Shown in pieces: positions 12,231 through 23,510 of a stretch of 64,000 bases of DNA. The DNA is from Stictocephala bisonia (Eukaryota; Arthropoda; Insecta; Hemiptera; Membracidae), in contig JAQJVL010000321.1 in NCBI GenBank assembly GCA_035578905.1, forward strand, positions 62,001 through 126,000. Reading direction: 5' to 3'. Position numbers and translations under genes: made by a program. Numbering within the stretch: the first letter of the stretch is position 1; every line of letters starts with the position of its first letter. The notes beneath the pieces are model-generated. The model saw only the letters and a list, made by a program, of their open reading frames with translations, was not told the origin of the DNA and made no database searches.

Positions 12231-14049
12231 CTTATAAACCAATTCGGAAATAAATTTCAGTCAAATAAATATTCTTTCCAAATATTTTACCAAAACTACA
12301 ACGAAAATATAATTTGTTTTAATGCTTGGCTGCTTATGGGAATCATGACTATAACTGGATAGTAAGCAACCTGTGTGTTATATTTAGCACACAGTTGTAG
12401 AGAGGAACTGCTCCACTGCTGAGCTGCTTTACTTCACGGGGTGACTAACTTCCGCCTTATTGTTATTATTAATAGTTATTTCAATTTTAAATAATGATTC
12501 AATTTAATTGTTCTAAGTTTGATTCGTTAGTGATAATTTAATCAATCAATGCTAATTGCTGCTAATGACATAGTGGGCAGGGCTTGTTACACTGCTGCCA
12601 GTCCACAGACAACCTTTTAGTTGCCATGACAACATTAAATTGAATAACATAGTGGGGTAGAGTAGTTCTATCTCTCACTTCTACCATCCAGTCCATCTCT
12701 CTCGCACAACTGCATTCAGTAGGTCACTTTTCACGTGGCTTATCAATAGTTTATAACTTAGTTTGCACATTTTGGAAGACCGATGGTTACTCAAAAGCAT
12801 CTTAGTTAATGTCAGTTTTAAGTTTGGAAGTCAGTATTAAATCAGATTAGAGATGGTTGCAAAATTTATGTTACCATATTGTTGACTTTGGCTTTCCCAC
12901 CCCTTAGAACACAATATGAAGAGGTCACCCACTTACAAAAACCAGTGGGCTTTATGTATTCAAAAAAGATTATGTGGGCGAGCTCTTAAGAGGGGAGTTA
13001 ATGGTCAGCGAACTTGAATATATTTTCTTTAAGACACCTTCTAAACGGATAAGGCAATACTTTATATTACAGTAACATGAAACAATTATTTAGTGCAATT
13101 ATCCATTAACTCCAAAAAGAAGTTCCGTTTGTTTAAGTTTGTACATATCTGCTAGTCATCAAGTAACTTGAAAGATCACAATGAATTTCAATCAAATTAT
13201 GATTGATTATGTATACTTTATAGTTATAATTAAAATCTTATATTTCCCAACAACATTTTAAATCAAAACATGATAAGGAAACTTATTTTCCTAATTTAGT
13301 CATAACAAGACAGAAATGTTCAATACGTAACTCATCACTGTTAATTTTACATGTCTTCATTTTCTGTTACTTAGTGTAGTTTGTGTTATTGAGTTGGTTG
13401 ATATTATTGTTAAATTGAATATATCAGCATGATAAAGAATTTACTGTAATAATATTGCACACTGTTTATTAAACAGCTCTAATTCAGGATTTTAGTATAA
13501 AAAAACATTTTTAATCCACAATGTTGTTGTCCAAAATTAAGATACGACTAATTAATGAAGGAACTATTTCAAAAGAATGTATTTAAAAATACACTTGTCA
13601 CTACTAGATAACAAGTATACGAAGAAAATTTCAAGTTCTTAACTTACCTTTATGCACAAAATTGAGTATTAACTGCAGAAACAAGTTGAAGTATCTGAAA
13701 TTCAAAGTAGGATTAGATATTTGCTAAATATTCAATGTTTGGATATGGAATATATTATGAAGTAGTTGAAGCCATCATTATTAAGTAGAACAAGTACTGC
13801 AGAGACAAAGCGGACACTATCTGGAAAACAATAAAATAATGTAATACAATAGAACTTCAATGCTCCAACTGGCAACAGCTGCATTCATCAATGAGATAAA
13901 AAATTAGTAGTTTTGTTACATTTGCTATATTTAATGTAGCAACATTATTGTAGACTTCCTTCACTTAGTCATGTTTACATATTTGTTAAATTGTTTTTAT
14001 TTAGTATATAGAAACATTTGCCTATAGTATATTATACTTAATCAGATAT
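12231..14049. other. Non-coding stretch
   Basis: AT-rich sequence without a supported gene. A less AT-rich part at about 12380-12740 (tctctctcgcac, several CAGTCCA-like words) could be a promoter or untranslated exon, but no splice or coding evidence backs this. Confidence 0.4.
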
Positions 14050-14273
14050 GAATTCTCCAAATGTCAGTTCACCACACTTGTAAAGTTCCCTCCCATCCCA
14101 CTATTAACACCGAACTTAGTGTTGATCCCACCCACCCGCAACATGTTTATATATTTGTTGATTTCTATTTATACACTTATTTATCTAATATATACTTACT
14201 AGGTAAAGTTCATCAAATGTCAGTACACCACACCTGTGGAGTTACCTCCCACCCCAATGTTAATAACACATAC
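14050..14273. repeat. About 150-bp satellite, 5' remnant of the array
   Basis: Two units with the hallmarks of the array at 22417-23444: 'cacttgt(g)gagttccctcccacccca', 'ttggtggtggtcccacccaccc', 'acatgtttatatatttgttgatt', then 'cttactagatatgag'. The array breaks at about 14273, where the LINE begins, and resumes at 22417. The edge word aacacatac (14265-14273) nearly matches aacaccatac (22417-22426), which suggests the target-site duplication. Confidence 0.8.
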
Positions 14274-14287
14274 CCCAATAGAACATG

Positions 14288-15076
14288 ATGAAAACGATCA
14301 ATTGACACCAGACTCAATTCTGATCAATGAGCATGTTAAACCTAGTAAAACGGGCTCATTCAATAAGCCTAATCGAGAGCAACCTTCTGAAGCTGCCAAG
14401 AAAATTAAACATGATCATTTTTGGAAAACTGTGAGCAGCAAACGAGAGAGAAAAAATAAAACTAAAAGTAAACCCTTGTTAGCAACCAAAATGGAAGTTA
14501 AAAATAAATTTAGCCTTCTTGAAGAACTTCACTCGTCACAACTCAGACAATCAGACAATTTAGAAACAAATGCACCCACAGATCAAAACTCTAATATTAA
14601 CAGTTCTAGATTCTTCTATAAATCTCAAGGCTGCCATAAAACAAAAAATAGAAAAATGAAATTAAAATCTACTGTTAAAAACAAATTTCACATCACTGAG
14701 AAAACTAATACAAATCTTTCACCTGTTGAAAACAAACTTTTCACTAAGACAAAAACGTTTTATTTTTAGATAGTGAAAAGACCTTAGGCAAAAGATATAG
14801 CAGCGAACAAGAAACTGACACAACAAGGAAGATAACTGAAGATAAAAAACATAGACCTTTGTTGTATATAACCGGTGACAGCCATGCCAGGGAATTAGCT
14901 ACAATCTTAGGACCTCTTATGCCTCAATATATGGTCACTTCAACATTTTACCCTGGAGCTTCATTCTTATTTGTATTGTAGAAAAGCAAAGAAAACGTTT
15001 TAAAGATAATGACCTCGTTCTTCTTATTGGAGGAACTAATATAACAGAACCAGGCCATTTTAAAAATGCTATCAAG
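14288..15076 (+). pseudogene. LINE ORF1-like region and N-terminal half of SGNH domain (frameshifted)
   Basis: The first open part, up to the stop at 14767-14769, is lysine-, serine- and asparagine-rich with no recognised fold, as in many ORF1 N-termini. Coding character then continues in another frame with an SGNH/GDSL block I (TGDSHARELATIL, about 14868-14905). After another frame change near 14940-14980 it continues with a block III-like LIGGTN (about 15023-15040). From about 14981 it is in the frame of the downstream protein, so the ATG at 15077 is not the original start. SGNH esterase domains are known from ORF1 proteins of some CR1/L2-type LINEs; the function here is inferred. Confidence 0.7.
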
Positions 15077-17692
15077 ATGATTAAAATGCTTAGTAAAATT
15101 GTTCAGGCTGAAATAATATTAACAGAATTACCCTACCTATACCAACAACCTCAAAATGGACTTAAGTTCTTTGAGATTGAACAGTGCAATTCTTCTTTGT
15201 TAGCAGTATCTTCAGAACTAAATATCAAGTACCTGATGTTCAATCATTTATTATATTCTACCCAGCATTATAGAAAGAACGGACTTCATCTAAACCACCA
15301 CGGAAAGGAGATAGTATGTAGGAGTATATGTAACTGGCTCTCTAGACCTTCAACTCCCCTATCTCATCAATCAAGCAAGACAACCTCTCATTATCCTCCA
15401 GATAAACCCTACCCTGAGAAAAACGTTCTACCCAATTCTCTTAACCCAAGTATCCGAATCATTGATGCTAACATGGCAGACATTATTAATAATTTTTATA
15501 GTTACCAGAATGCAGCATTTGCACATTGTATCTCTGCTGATATTGAAGACAGCAAAAACATGTCTGCAGGAGTAGCAGTGATATTTAAAAGATATTGTGG
15601 AAGACCAACCCCAAAAAATGTCATCAACAGGCACTTAGCATATCAGCAAATACAAGGGGGACCTAATGTGTACAGCTTGGTTACGAAATCCAAGTATTTC
15701 CACAAACCCAAAACAGATGACTATGACGAGGCCTTCAAAAGACTAACTGAAGATTTCAAAAGGAAAGGCTTTAAACAGCTTATTTGCTCTCCGATGGGAT
15801 GCGTAAGGGATAAACCGCCACCTGAATTGTTTATAAAAAATCTCATCAAATTCCAAGAAGATACTCAAGCTGAAGTAACTATTGTTGTTTTAAATGAGGA
15901 GCTGAAGAAAGCTGGGAGAAAACCAAGACCTTCCCACCACCACTTGGCAGAAAGAATACTTGAGCTGCTGTCATCAAAAGAACTTGACTCCATAGAGATG
16001 AGTCATTGGGAAGCTGCAGAGCCCAGTCCAGATGACATCATATCTGAGGACAACCAGCCTGGAGAACAGCGGTCCACTCACAGCAGCAGTAATGTAATAG
16101 TGTCAAGTGCTGTGAAGTCCAGTGAAAGTGAAATGGGCCTAAATGCTTATTGTGGTACAGTGAGGAATAAAGCACTAGTTACTCCAGGTCTCCTCTCCTT
16201 CTCAGATATTGTCAAACAAAATGTCAATAATCATATAGTCTCTGAAGCTCAAAATATTAAAATAAGTTTTGATAAACCACTGAGCTCCTCTTTAAACTCC
16301 CTCTGTAGAAATAAAAGAGAAAAAATAAAAATTATTGATAAGCCTCTTAAACAAAATTGCAATATAACAATTCTACACCAAAACATCCAACATTTAGCCA
16401 GTTGCATAGAACCTCTAGAAATTATCTATTCAGAAATGAAGCCAGATATTGTTGTTTTGACTGAGCACAAAATGGATCAAAATGAAATTAGTAGATTTAA
16501 TTTAAGTGAGTATAAACTGCTCTCTCAATATTGCAGAACTACAATGTCAGGAGGTGGGGTTGCTATTATAGCCAGGAGAGCTGTCAAGTGGAGCTCAGTG
16601 GTTATACCTTGCATTACATCCATACTAGAGGATAAGCAATTTGAATGTAATATAGTTAAATTTAAGGCAGATAATTATTCATTTATTTTAGCAGGAATTT
16701 ATAGATCCCCCAATTCTAAATCATTACTGATTCTAGAAAAGTTAAGTTTACTAGTGGAAGTACTAGTAAAAAAACACAGGAACATTATTATTGCAGGAGA
16801 CCTTAATATAAATGTATTAGGCAATGATTCAAACGCTTCCCAACTAAAGAATGTGCTGCTTAGTCATGGATTATCCTATTTGGTAGATTTTCCAACAAGA
16901 GTTACTACTAACTCGAAAACTGCAATAGACAATTTCTTAACAAATATAGAAAAGTATAAAACTACAATTGAAGGGGCTGTCAACTTTTTATCTGACCATG
17001 ATGCCCAAATATTAACATTAAATACAACAACAAAAAAAGTATGGGATAATAAACCTCTAAAGCAGCATATGTATAATTTTTCAAAAGATAATTTAGATCA
17101 TTTTAAAGCAATTCTAAAGGAAGAAGATTGGGGTGAAGTCTTTTTGGCACCGGCAGACATAAAGTATGACATTTTTTTAAGACTTTTTAAAAACTATTTT
17201 AATTTGGCTTTTCCAAAAATACTTGCTAAGAAACTTAACCACAAAAATAAGTGGTATAAAGACTCATTAAAACAAGAAAGAGAAAATATTAGAATTTTAT
17301 CAAAATTAGCAAGGGAAACTAAAAATAAAGCATTGGCTCGGGCCTCTAAAGTAAAATTTAAATCTTTTAAGAAAGAAGCACAACAATTAAAAAAGCACTA
17401 CTTTGATACAAAAATAAGTAACTCTAGTAATATTATGAAGACAGCTTGGAGTATTATAAATGGAGAAGTAGGTTGTGGTACTCAAAAGAATATAACAAAT
17501 TTTGAAATAAATTACAATGGTACTATTTATAAGGACCCTACAATAATTAGTAATGTCTTCAATGATCATTTTTTGAATGTAGCTTGTAATAGCACATATG
17601 TTTCAACTACATCCAGGGCCGTATTTCCAATAAGGCCGAGTAGGCCGTGGCCTAGGGCGGCAAATATCCAGGGGCGGCAAATATCCATGTAA
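15077..17692 (+). pseudogene. LINE polyprotein: SGNH end, OARD1-like macrodomain, AP endonuclease
   Basis: The 871-codon frame reads: residues 1-90, the end of the SGNH domain with its His block (NGLHLNHHGK, about 68-77); residues 125-290, a macrodomain resembling OARD1/TARG1, with FAHCISADIE (148-157), MSAGVAVIFKRYCGRP (162-177), YSLVTKSKYFHKP (199-211) and a final strand EVTIVVLNEE; residues 428-652, an endonuclease/exonuclease/phosphatase domain with N436, E463, Y542-R543, GDLNIN (574-579), AID at 616-618 and SDHD (639-642), all catalytic positions apparently present. Residues 660-845 are the charged linker before the RT. Codons after 17613 come from the inserted hAT element. The macrodomain would bind or hydrolyse ADP-ribose on proteins; its role in retrotransposition is unknown. 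Confidence 0.85.
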
Positions 17693-20386
17693 CATTGATA
17701 TAAAAATATATTTATAAATGTAAAATGTCAATAGAAAAACCCGAAAATGTAAACATCAATACTATGATAAGCTGCAAAACACCATAGCAATCACTCGCTA
17801 CTGGGGTTATTATAAATATATATTTCATTTATTAAACCTAATGCAGTGTCGGCGTGTGGTTTATCAACCATACTACAGTATTTGTATTATCAAACTGGGA
17901 GTGCGGCTAAACGCCATTTAGCTACCTGGAGTCCAGCCACACTCTCAGTTTGATAATATTTGTATACCAGCGGGTCCTCAATCTGAGATCACTGGTTGGT
18001 TGGCGGCTGGGTGTGTGTATGGTCAATCATTGATTTAAAAGCAAGAAGCATTTCTTTCAATAGGATATATTCAAGGCTTTTGGCACAACTTGATGACGAA
18101 ACCATTTACTGGCGCAATACTTTAACCCGAGTAGTTGCTACCATTTGAGCTCTTACTTCAAGAAGTCTGCCTCTTAGGCGGGACAATAGTATAATAGGTT
18201 CTCAAAGGAATGGAAACTATTTGATGGTTTTGGAATTAATCACTGAATTTGATCCTTTCTTGGCAAAACATATTTCAAGGCATGGAATCCTGGCTCCGGT
18301 CACACAAATTACTTATCATCTACTATATGTGATGAAATGGCTATGAGAGTGAAGAATAAAATAAGGGAGGAGTTAAAACAAGCCAAGTATTTTAGCATTG
18401 TAATTGACTCTACGCCTGATGTATCTCACATTGACCAGCTAACACTTATTTTCAGATATGTTCTACCTGATGGTTCTCCATTTGAACGAGTTTTCACATT
18501 TATCCCCTCCGTTGGATACAAAGCACAACAAATGTTCAATGCTGTACTAACAGAATTGAATAGTTTTAATATAAATCTCAGTGATTGTCGAGGGCAGTCT
18601 TACGACAATTCCTCGAATATGGCTGGACTCTATATAATGGCTTGCAAGCTAAGATAAAGGACCTTGCCCATTTGGGCAATGTTTGTACCATGTGCAGCTC
18701 ATTCATTAGATTTAGTTGGGAATCAGCGGCAATCTTGTAGTGAAGCTTGTAATTTTTTTATGATCCTTCAAGAGCTATATGTTTTTTTACAAGCTCGACA
18801 AGAAGATGGAAACGTTTGATAGTCAAGATCGATAAAGGAAAAACACTAAAAAAGCTATCAAGTACTCGGTGGTCGACCAGGGACGATGCTTTTGCCAAGG
18901 CCTTAAAGAGTCATGGAATGAAATTTTATCCGTTTTAACTTGAATAAAAAATGACTCCACAGAAAAATCCACCACACGATGTGAAGCTGTAGGAATTCTT
19001 AAAAAGTTAAACAGATTTGAGACCGCCTTCATGGTTTGCTTTTGGAGCACAATTTTATACCACCTTAATAAAGTATCTAAAAAAATACAGTTTCAGACAT
19101 TAGATGTTCTAACTGTTACAGAGCTGTTTGCGTCTCTAGCAGAATATTTCTCTTCTCAAAGAAATGATTTTGATTATTATGAATCACTTGCTCTTAACAT
19201 TTTGAAAACAAAAGTTACGAAAAAGACTGTAAAAGGATTCTCAAAAGAAACAAAAATATGATGACGGAGGAACTGAGGATCTTGAACTTGATGGCGGAGA
19301 ATATTTTAAAATCAATACTTTTTTAGTTATAATTGATCGGTTTATAGTTGAATTTAAAAGAAGGTATAAGTCATTCAATGAGTACCAACATAAATTTAAT
19401 GTCTTGACACAAATTGTAAAATCTCCAGGATAAGTAGAAGAAAGTATTTTGAGGTCGAAAGCTCAAAATCTCATAGAAACTTACCGAAATGATCTTGGAG
19501 AGATGACTTCATCGATGAGTGCTGCCATTTTCAAGCATACTGTGCAGTATCTGGTGAGAAGTTTGAAGATACTGTTGATAGACATTTCAACTTACCTCAG
19601 GAATTTGTCTTTCAATTCCAGCTACAAACTGCTCTGGTGAAAGAAGCTTTTCTTGTTTAAAGAGAATGAAAAACTATTTGAGATCAACCATTAATGAAGA
19701 TAAATTGAACGCGTTGTCTATTTTGTGTATAGAATCTGAAATTGCTGCAAAGATAGATTACAGCACAGTGATAGAAGACTTTGCTCAGTTTTCTAGTTAG
19801 TATGTATAGTTCTAGTTATTCAGTAAACTACTAAGTATTTTAGATGGAGACTGAAGAAATAAAGAAGGACATATTTCCTACTGCTATTCATTAGATACTA
19901 AATGTCATGTAAAAAAAGAATTGTAAAAAATACAAGTACACAACAATTTTTATAATTTGTTATACATTTTTAATTAATCCTTTTTATAAGAAGTTGAGTA
20001 TTTTAGGATAATATAGACAATAAATCATATTATATAGACTACCTATTTCAAATAATTCAAATGTTGTAATAATAAAAAATAAGTAAATTGTTCCTATGGA
20101 AGTTTGATAAAAGGGAAAATATAAACTTTACCGCTAATAGGTCTACAATAAAAATTGCGATACATGTGTAAAGAAAACAATTAAAAAATAGTAGTTTTAA
20201 TGATTCATTTTTTAAATAAACTTTTATTTTTTCTTGAAAATAGATTCAAATACGGTTCCTATTCTACGTGTCTCATATTACCAAAATTGTACGTAGGAGA
20301 CAGACGTAATGCGTTGTTGGGGGGGGGGCGGGGGGGCGGCGGAACCCGGCCGGCCTAAGGGTGTCATGAAGCTAAATGCGGCCCTG
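17614..20386 (+). mobile_element. hAT-superfamily DNA transposon, 2773 bp, inserted in the LINE
   Basis: The terminal inverted repeats start CAGGGCCG(T/C)ATTT, and the element is flanked by a perfect 8-bp target duplication ACTACATC (17606-17613 and 20387-20394), the hallmark of hAT elements. Both sub-terminal parts are G/C-rich: aggccgagtaggccgtggcc near the left end, and a G tract with ggcggcggaacccggccggcc near the right. Inside is a broken ZMYM1-like transposase. A 20-odd-base imperfect hairpin (attatcaaactg ... cagtttgataat) lies near 17887-17960. Confidence 0.95.
18200..19800 (+). pseudogene. Broken hAT transposase (ZMYM1/DUF4371 type)
   Basis: Fragments in several frames follow the order of ZMYM1-like hAT transposases. 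The first is a DUF4371-like part (18337-18657) with YFSIVIDSTPDVSHIDQLTL and DCRGQSYDNSSNMAG, containing the RNase H-fold D in 'IDST' and the 'GQSYDNSSNM' block. Next is a shifted FVPCAAHSLDLVG stretch (about 18685-18725), then a TRWSTRDDAFAKALKSH block (about 18860-18910). Near the C-terminus is the hAT dimerisation region, CSGERSFSCLKRMKNYLRST with the helix after it, ending at the TAG near 19800. Multiple frameshifts and stops make it inactive. Confidence 0.8.
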
Positions 20387-22013
20387 ACTACATCTGGCAA
20401 TAATAATGATACAAATTTACATGATAATAGTATTAGGAATAAATTTAGTTGTAAACCCATCTGTTGTAAGGAAATTGAGAGCATCATAGACTCACTCAAA
20501 AACAAACCATCATGTGGACATGATGAAATTCCAGTAAAAGTTATAAAACATGCAAAACATCATCTAATAAAAATTATTACACATTTAGTTAATTCTTCGT
20601 TTGCCACAGGCATATTTCCCTGCAATCTAAAAATATCAAAAATAATTCCAGTTTTCAAAAAAGGATCTACTCAGGAAGTACAAAACTACCGCCCCATATC
20701 GCTGCTCCCCATAATATCAAAAATATATGAAAAAGCCATGTGTAGTAGATTCACATTATATTTAGAAGAAAACAAATTAATTAATAATAAACAACATGGT
20801 TTTCGATCCGGCCTGTCCATAATTACAGCTGCAACAGATTTTGTAGTCATTGATAGACTCTATAGATAGAAGGGAGCATGTAGTTGGTATAACAATGGAC
20901 ATATCAAAAGCTCTTGATAGAGTTGACCATAGAACATTACTTGCAAAACTTGATAATATGGGTGTAAAAGGCAAAGAACTCAAGTGGTTTGAATCTTACC
21001 TCACAGGGAGAAGTCAGTTTGTTGAGATTTCATATCAAGATAAAGAATTGCTAACAGTGGCTCGGTCTAATATTGGACCTTGTAAATTTGGAGTTCCTCA
21101 AGGTTCCATATTGGGACCTCTACTTTTCTTATGTTACATAAATGAGATCCCAAACATAACATCTCAAGTACCCAAAGCAAAAATGTGCCTATATGCAGAC
21201 GATACAAATTAAAAAATTGCTGGTAGTTCAGTCGAAGAAATAGAGGTGACATCATTTATTAATCTCGCTAAAATTGAACAGCATCTACTCAATCAAAATT
21301 TATATTTAAATACAAGCAAAACCAACTTTATGGTCTTCACTACAATAAATAATAAAAATAAAATAGACCCAAACATTTATTTAGGAACAAATAAAATCAA
21401 ACAAATAGATGAGACAACATTTTTAGGATTAGTTTTGGACCAAACCTTATCATGGGATAGACATGTTGAAAATATTTGCACTAATATAAATTCAGGCCTC
21501 TATGCATTAAAAAGAATGTACAGCCTTTGCAGTCAGCAAACATTGAAACTGGTTTACTTTTCGTACATTCATTCACACATTTCGTATGGCATCTCCTTAT
21601 ATGGAAACACATCCAATAAAAATCTCAACAAAATTTTAGTTTTACAAAAAAAATCAATAAGAATAATTATTGGATTAAAACCTCTTGACTCAGTCAAATC
21701 TCACTTTAAAACATTAAATATATTAACCGTGTATGGACTCTACATTTTAAACTCTATTATGTACATAAAAGAACATGGCAAGGAGCACTCTTCTCATGGA
21801 CACAATACCAGGGGTAAGGGTCTCATCACACAACGACACAATCTAGAATTTTATAAAAAAATGACAAGCTACTCTGGTCAAAAATTTCTGCAAATGCTTC
21901 CTTGTAGATTAAAAAACATCCAATCAAATAAAGTATTTAAGAAAGAATTAAAAAAGTACTTAATCAATATCGCTCCATATACAACAGATGAGGTATTTGA
22001 GACAGCTAAATAA
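20387..22013 (+). pseudogene. LINE reverse transcriptase, C-terminal half of the polyprotein
   Basis: Coding resumes after the hAT insertion at the duplicated ACTACATC in the same frame as the upstream protein, because insertion plus duplication is 2781 bases, a multiple of three. RT motifs are in order: IIPVFKKGS and NYRPISLLPIISKIYEK (motifs 1-2), NNKQHGFRSG, MDISKALDRVDH (motif A), FGVPQGSILGPLLF (motif B), YADDT (motif C, about 21190-21206), LNTSKTNFMVF (motif D) and FLGLVLDQTLSW (motif E). A frameshift lies near 20850-20870 and an in-frame TAA at 21210-21212. The frame then stays open to the TAA at 22011-22013. The C-terminal tail carries no clear RNase H domain. The pattern fits the CR1/Jockey clade group. 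Confidence 0.9.
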
Positions 22014-22250
22014 TAGTATAATTGTGGATAGTAATAATGTTGTAATTTTGAAAAACATAACATTGTTATACAGTATTACAAAATTGTAGACCTTTAGAAG
22101 AACATATTCTAGTTCTAAGTTTTAATAGTTTAATAATATAGCTTAATTAGGTTTAATAGTTTTTAAGGTAAAATTTATACTATCATGACACTATTCTTAG
22201 TATACTATGCAAACTTTGAATAAAGAATATTTGAATTGAATTGGAAAAAA

Positions 22251-22416
22251 AGCCCTGGCTGTTGGGCTATTAATAAATTGCCCTTTCTGAGGAACAGTCG
22301 AACTCAGATAGTAACAAGACTACACTCATCCACACTCATCCTACACTCATATAACCATTCATATTCGCCTTAAAATACCAACAACGTTGTGTCGGCGTCT
22401 CATATATAAGAATAAG
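22251..22416 (+). repeat. SINE-like 3' tail directly attached to the LINE end (family S)
   Basis: Near-identical over about 160 bases to 38290-38458: 'ccctggctgttgg.ctattaataaatt', 'actacactcatcc', 'ttcatattcgccttaaaataccaac' and 'gtgtcggcgtctcatat.taagaat'. It lies between the LINE A-run (about 22244-22250) and the resumed satellite, inside the same putative target duplication. It could be the true LINE 3' end shared with a SINE, or a truncated SINE copied together with the LINE. Confidence 0.65.
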
Positions 22417-23444
22417 AACACCATACTTGGTTGTGGTCCCACACACCAGCAACATGTTTATATATTGTTGATTCATTGTTATACAACATATTTATCTAAT
22501 ATATATTTGCTAAATATAAATTCTTACACCACACTTGTGGAGTTTTCTCCCACCCCACTGTTAACACCACACTTGGTGGTGGTCCCACCCACCCAAAACA
22601 TGTTTAAATATTTGTTGATTTATTTTTCATCCAACTTATTAATCTTCTATGTGCTTACTAGATTTCAGTTCATACTACTTACTACACAATTATGCAATTC
22701 CCTCCCACCCCACTGTTAACACCACACATGGTGGTGGTCCCACCTACCCACAACATGTTTATATATTTGTTGATTTATTTTTTATGCAACTTATTTATCT
22801 GAGATATATTTGCAAGTATCAATGTACGTGTATGGGTGGGCGGGTGGGTCAATACCACTGTACGTGTATGGGTGGGTGGGTGGGTCAGTATCAATGTACG
22901 TGTATGGGTGGGCTGGTAGGTCAATACCACTGTACGTGTATGGGTGGGTGGGTAGGTCAATATCTCGTCCATTGACCAATAACCAATCAAAATACGTCGT
23001 ATTTATCGTAAACATCTTTTACAATACAATGTATGATTAGTTCTGACGCCACTTTTGTGGAGTTCCCTCCCACCCCATTGTCAACACCACACTTGGTGGT
23101 GGTCCCACCCGCTCACAGCATGTTTAAATACTTGTTGATTTCTTTTTTTACAACTTATTTTTCTATGACATACCAACTAGATATGAGTTCTTAGACCACA
23201 CTTGTCGAGTTCCCTTGCACCCAATTGTTAATACCACACTTGGTGGTGGTCCCGCCCACCCACAACATGTTTATATATTCGTTGATTTCTTTTTAAGCAA
23301 CTTATTAATATATAATATACTTACTGTATATGAGTTCTTGCACATTTGTGGAGTTCCCTCCCACCTCACTGTTTACACCACACTTGGTGGTGGTCCCACC
23401 CACCCACAACATGTTTACATTTTGTAGAATTCTGTTCTGTACAA
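22417..23444. repeat. About 150-bp satellite array, 3' part
   Basis: About six units, spaced about 146-155 bases judged by the word acatgttta at about 22454, 22600, 22756, 23119, 23263 and 23408. Each unit has a G/C-rich half (ctcccaccccactgttaacaccacacttggtggtggtccc-like) and an AT half. A 36-bp minisatellite interrupts it at 22825-22965. Open frames across the array are repeat artefacts. Confidence 0.85.
22825..22965. repeat. 36-bp minisatellite, four units, nested in the satellite
   Basis: Four tandem units of the form 'tgtacgtgtatgggtgggcg' plus 'ggtgggtcaataccac'. The same unit makes up the larger array at 33776-34350, so one minisatellite family occurs at two places more than 10 kb apart. 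Confidence 0.85.
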
Positions 23445-23457
23445 CATGTATAGTATA

Positions 23458-23504
23458 GTTAGTATAATATAGCTGTTAGTATACAACAGCTATATTATAC
23501 TAAC
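23458..23504. repeat. Perfect 20-bp-arm palindrome
   Basis: The arm gttagtataatatagctgtt (23458-23477) is exactly reverse-complementary to 23485-23504, with a 7-base loop. It sits at the edge of the satellite array. No function is claimed. Confidence 0.85.
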
Positions 23505-23510
23505 TAGATA

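Larger units (their letters stand above)
14274..22416 (+). mobile_element. Non-LTR retrotransposon (LINE) with SGNH and macrodomain, split by a hAT element
   Basis: Without the 2773-bp hAT insertion the element is about 5.4 kb. In order it encodes a basic ORF1-like region (about 14288-14769), an SGNH-like domain (about 14860-15350), a macrodomain (about 15449-15946), an AP-type endonuclease (about 16358-17032) and a reverse transcriptase (about 20400-21500), with the coding end at 22013. The 3' region ends in gaataaagaatatttgaattgaattgg plus an A run, followed by a SINE-like tail (22251-22416). Both ends abut the same satellite, with a probable imperfect 9/10-bp target duplication. The EEP plus YADD-type RT layout fits the CR1/Jockey group. 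It is dead: at least two frameshifts before 15000, the hAT insertion, one frameshift near 20855 and an in-frame stop at 21210. Confidence 0.9.

Noticed and set aside
22387..23427. Several 70-110 codon frames
   Set aside because: They fall within the 150-bp satellite and its nested 36-bp units.
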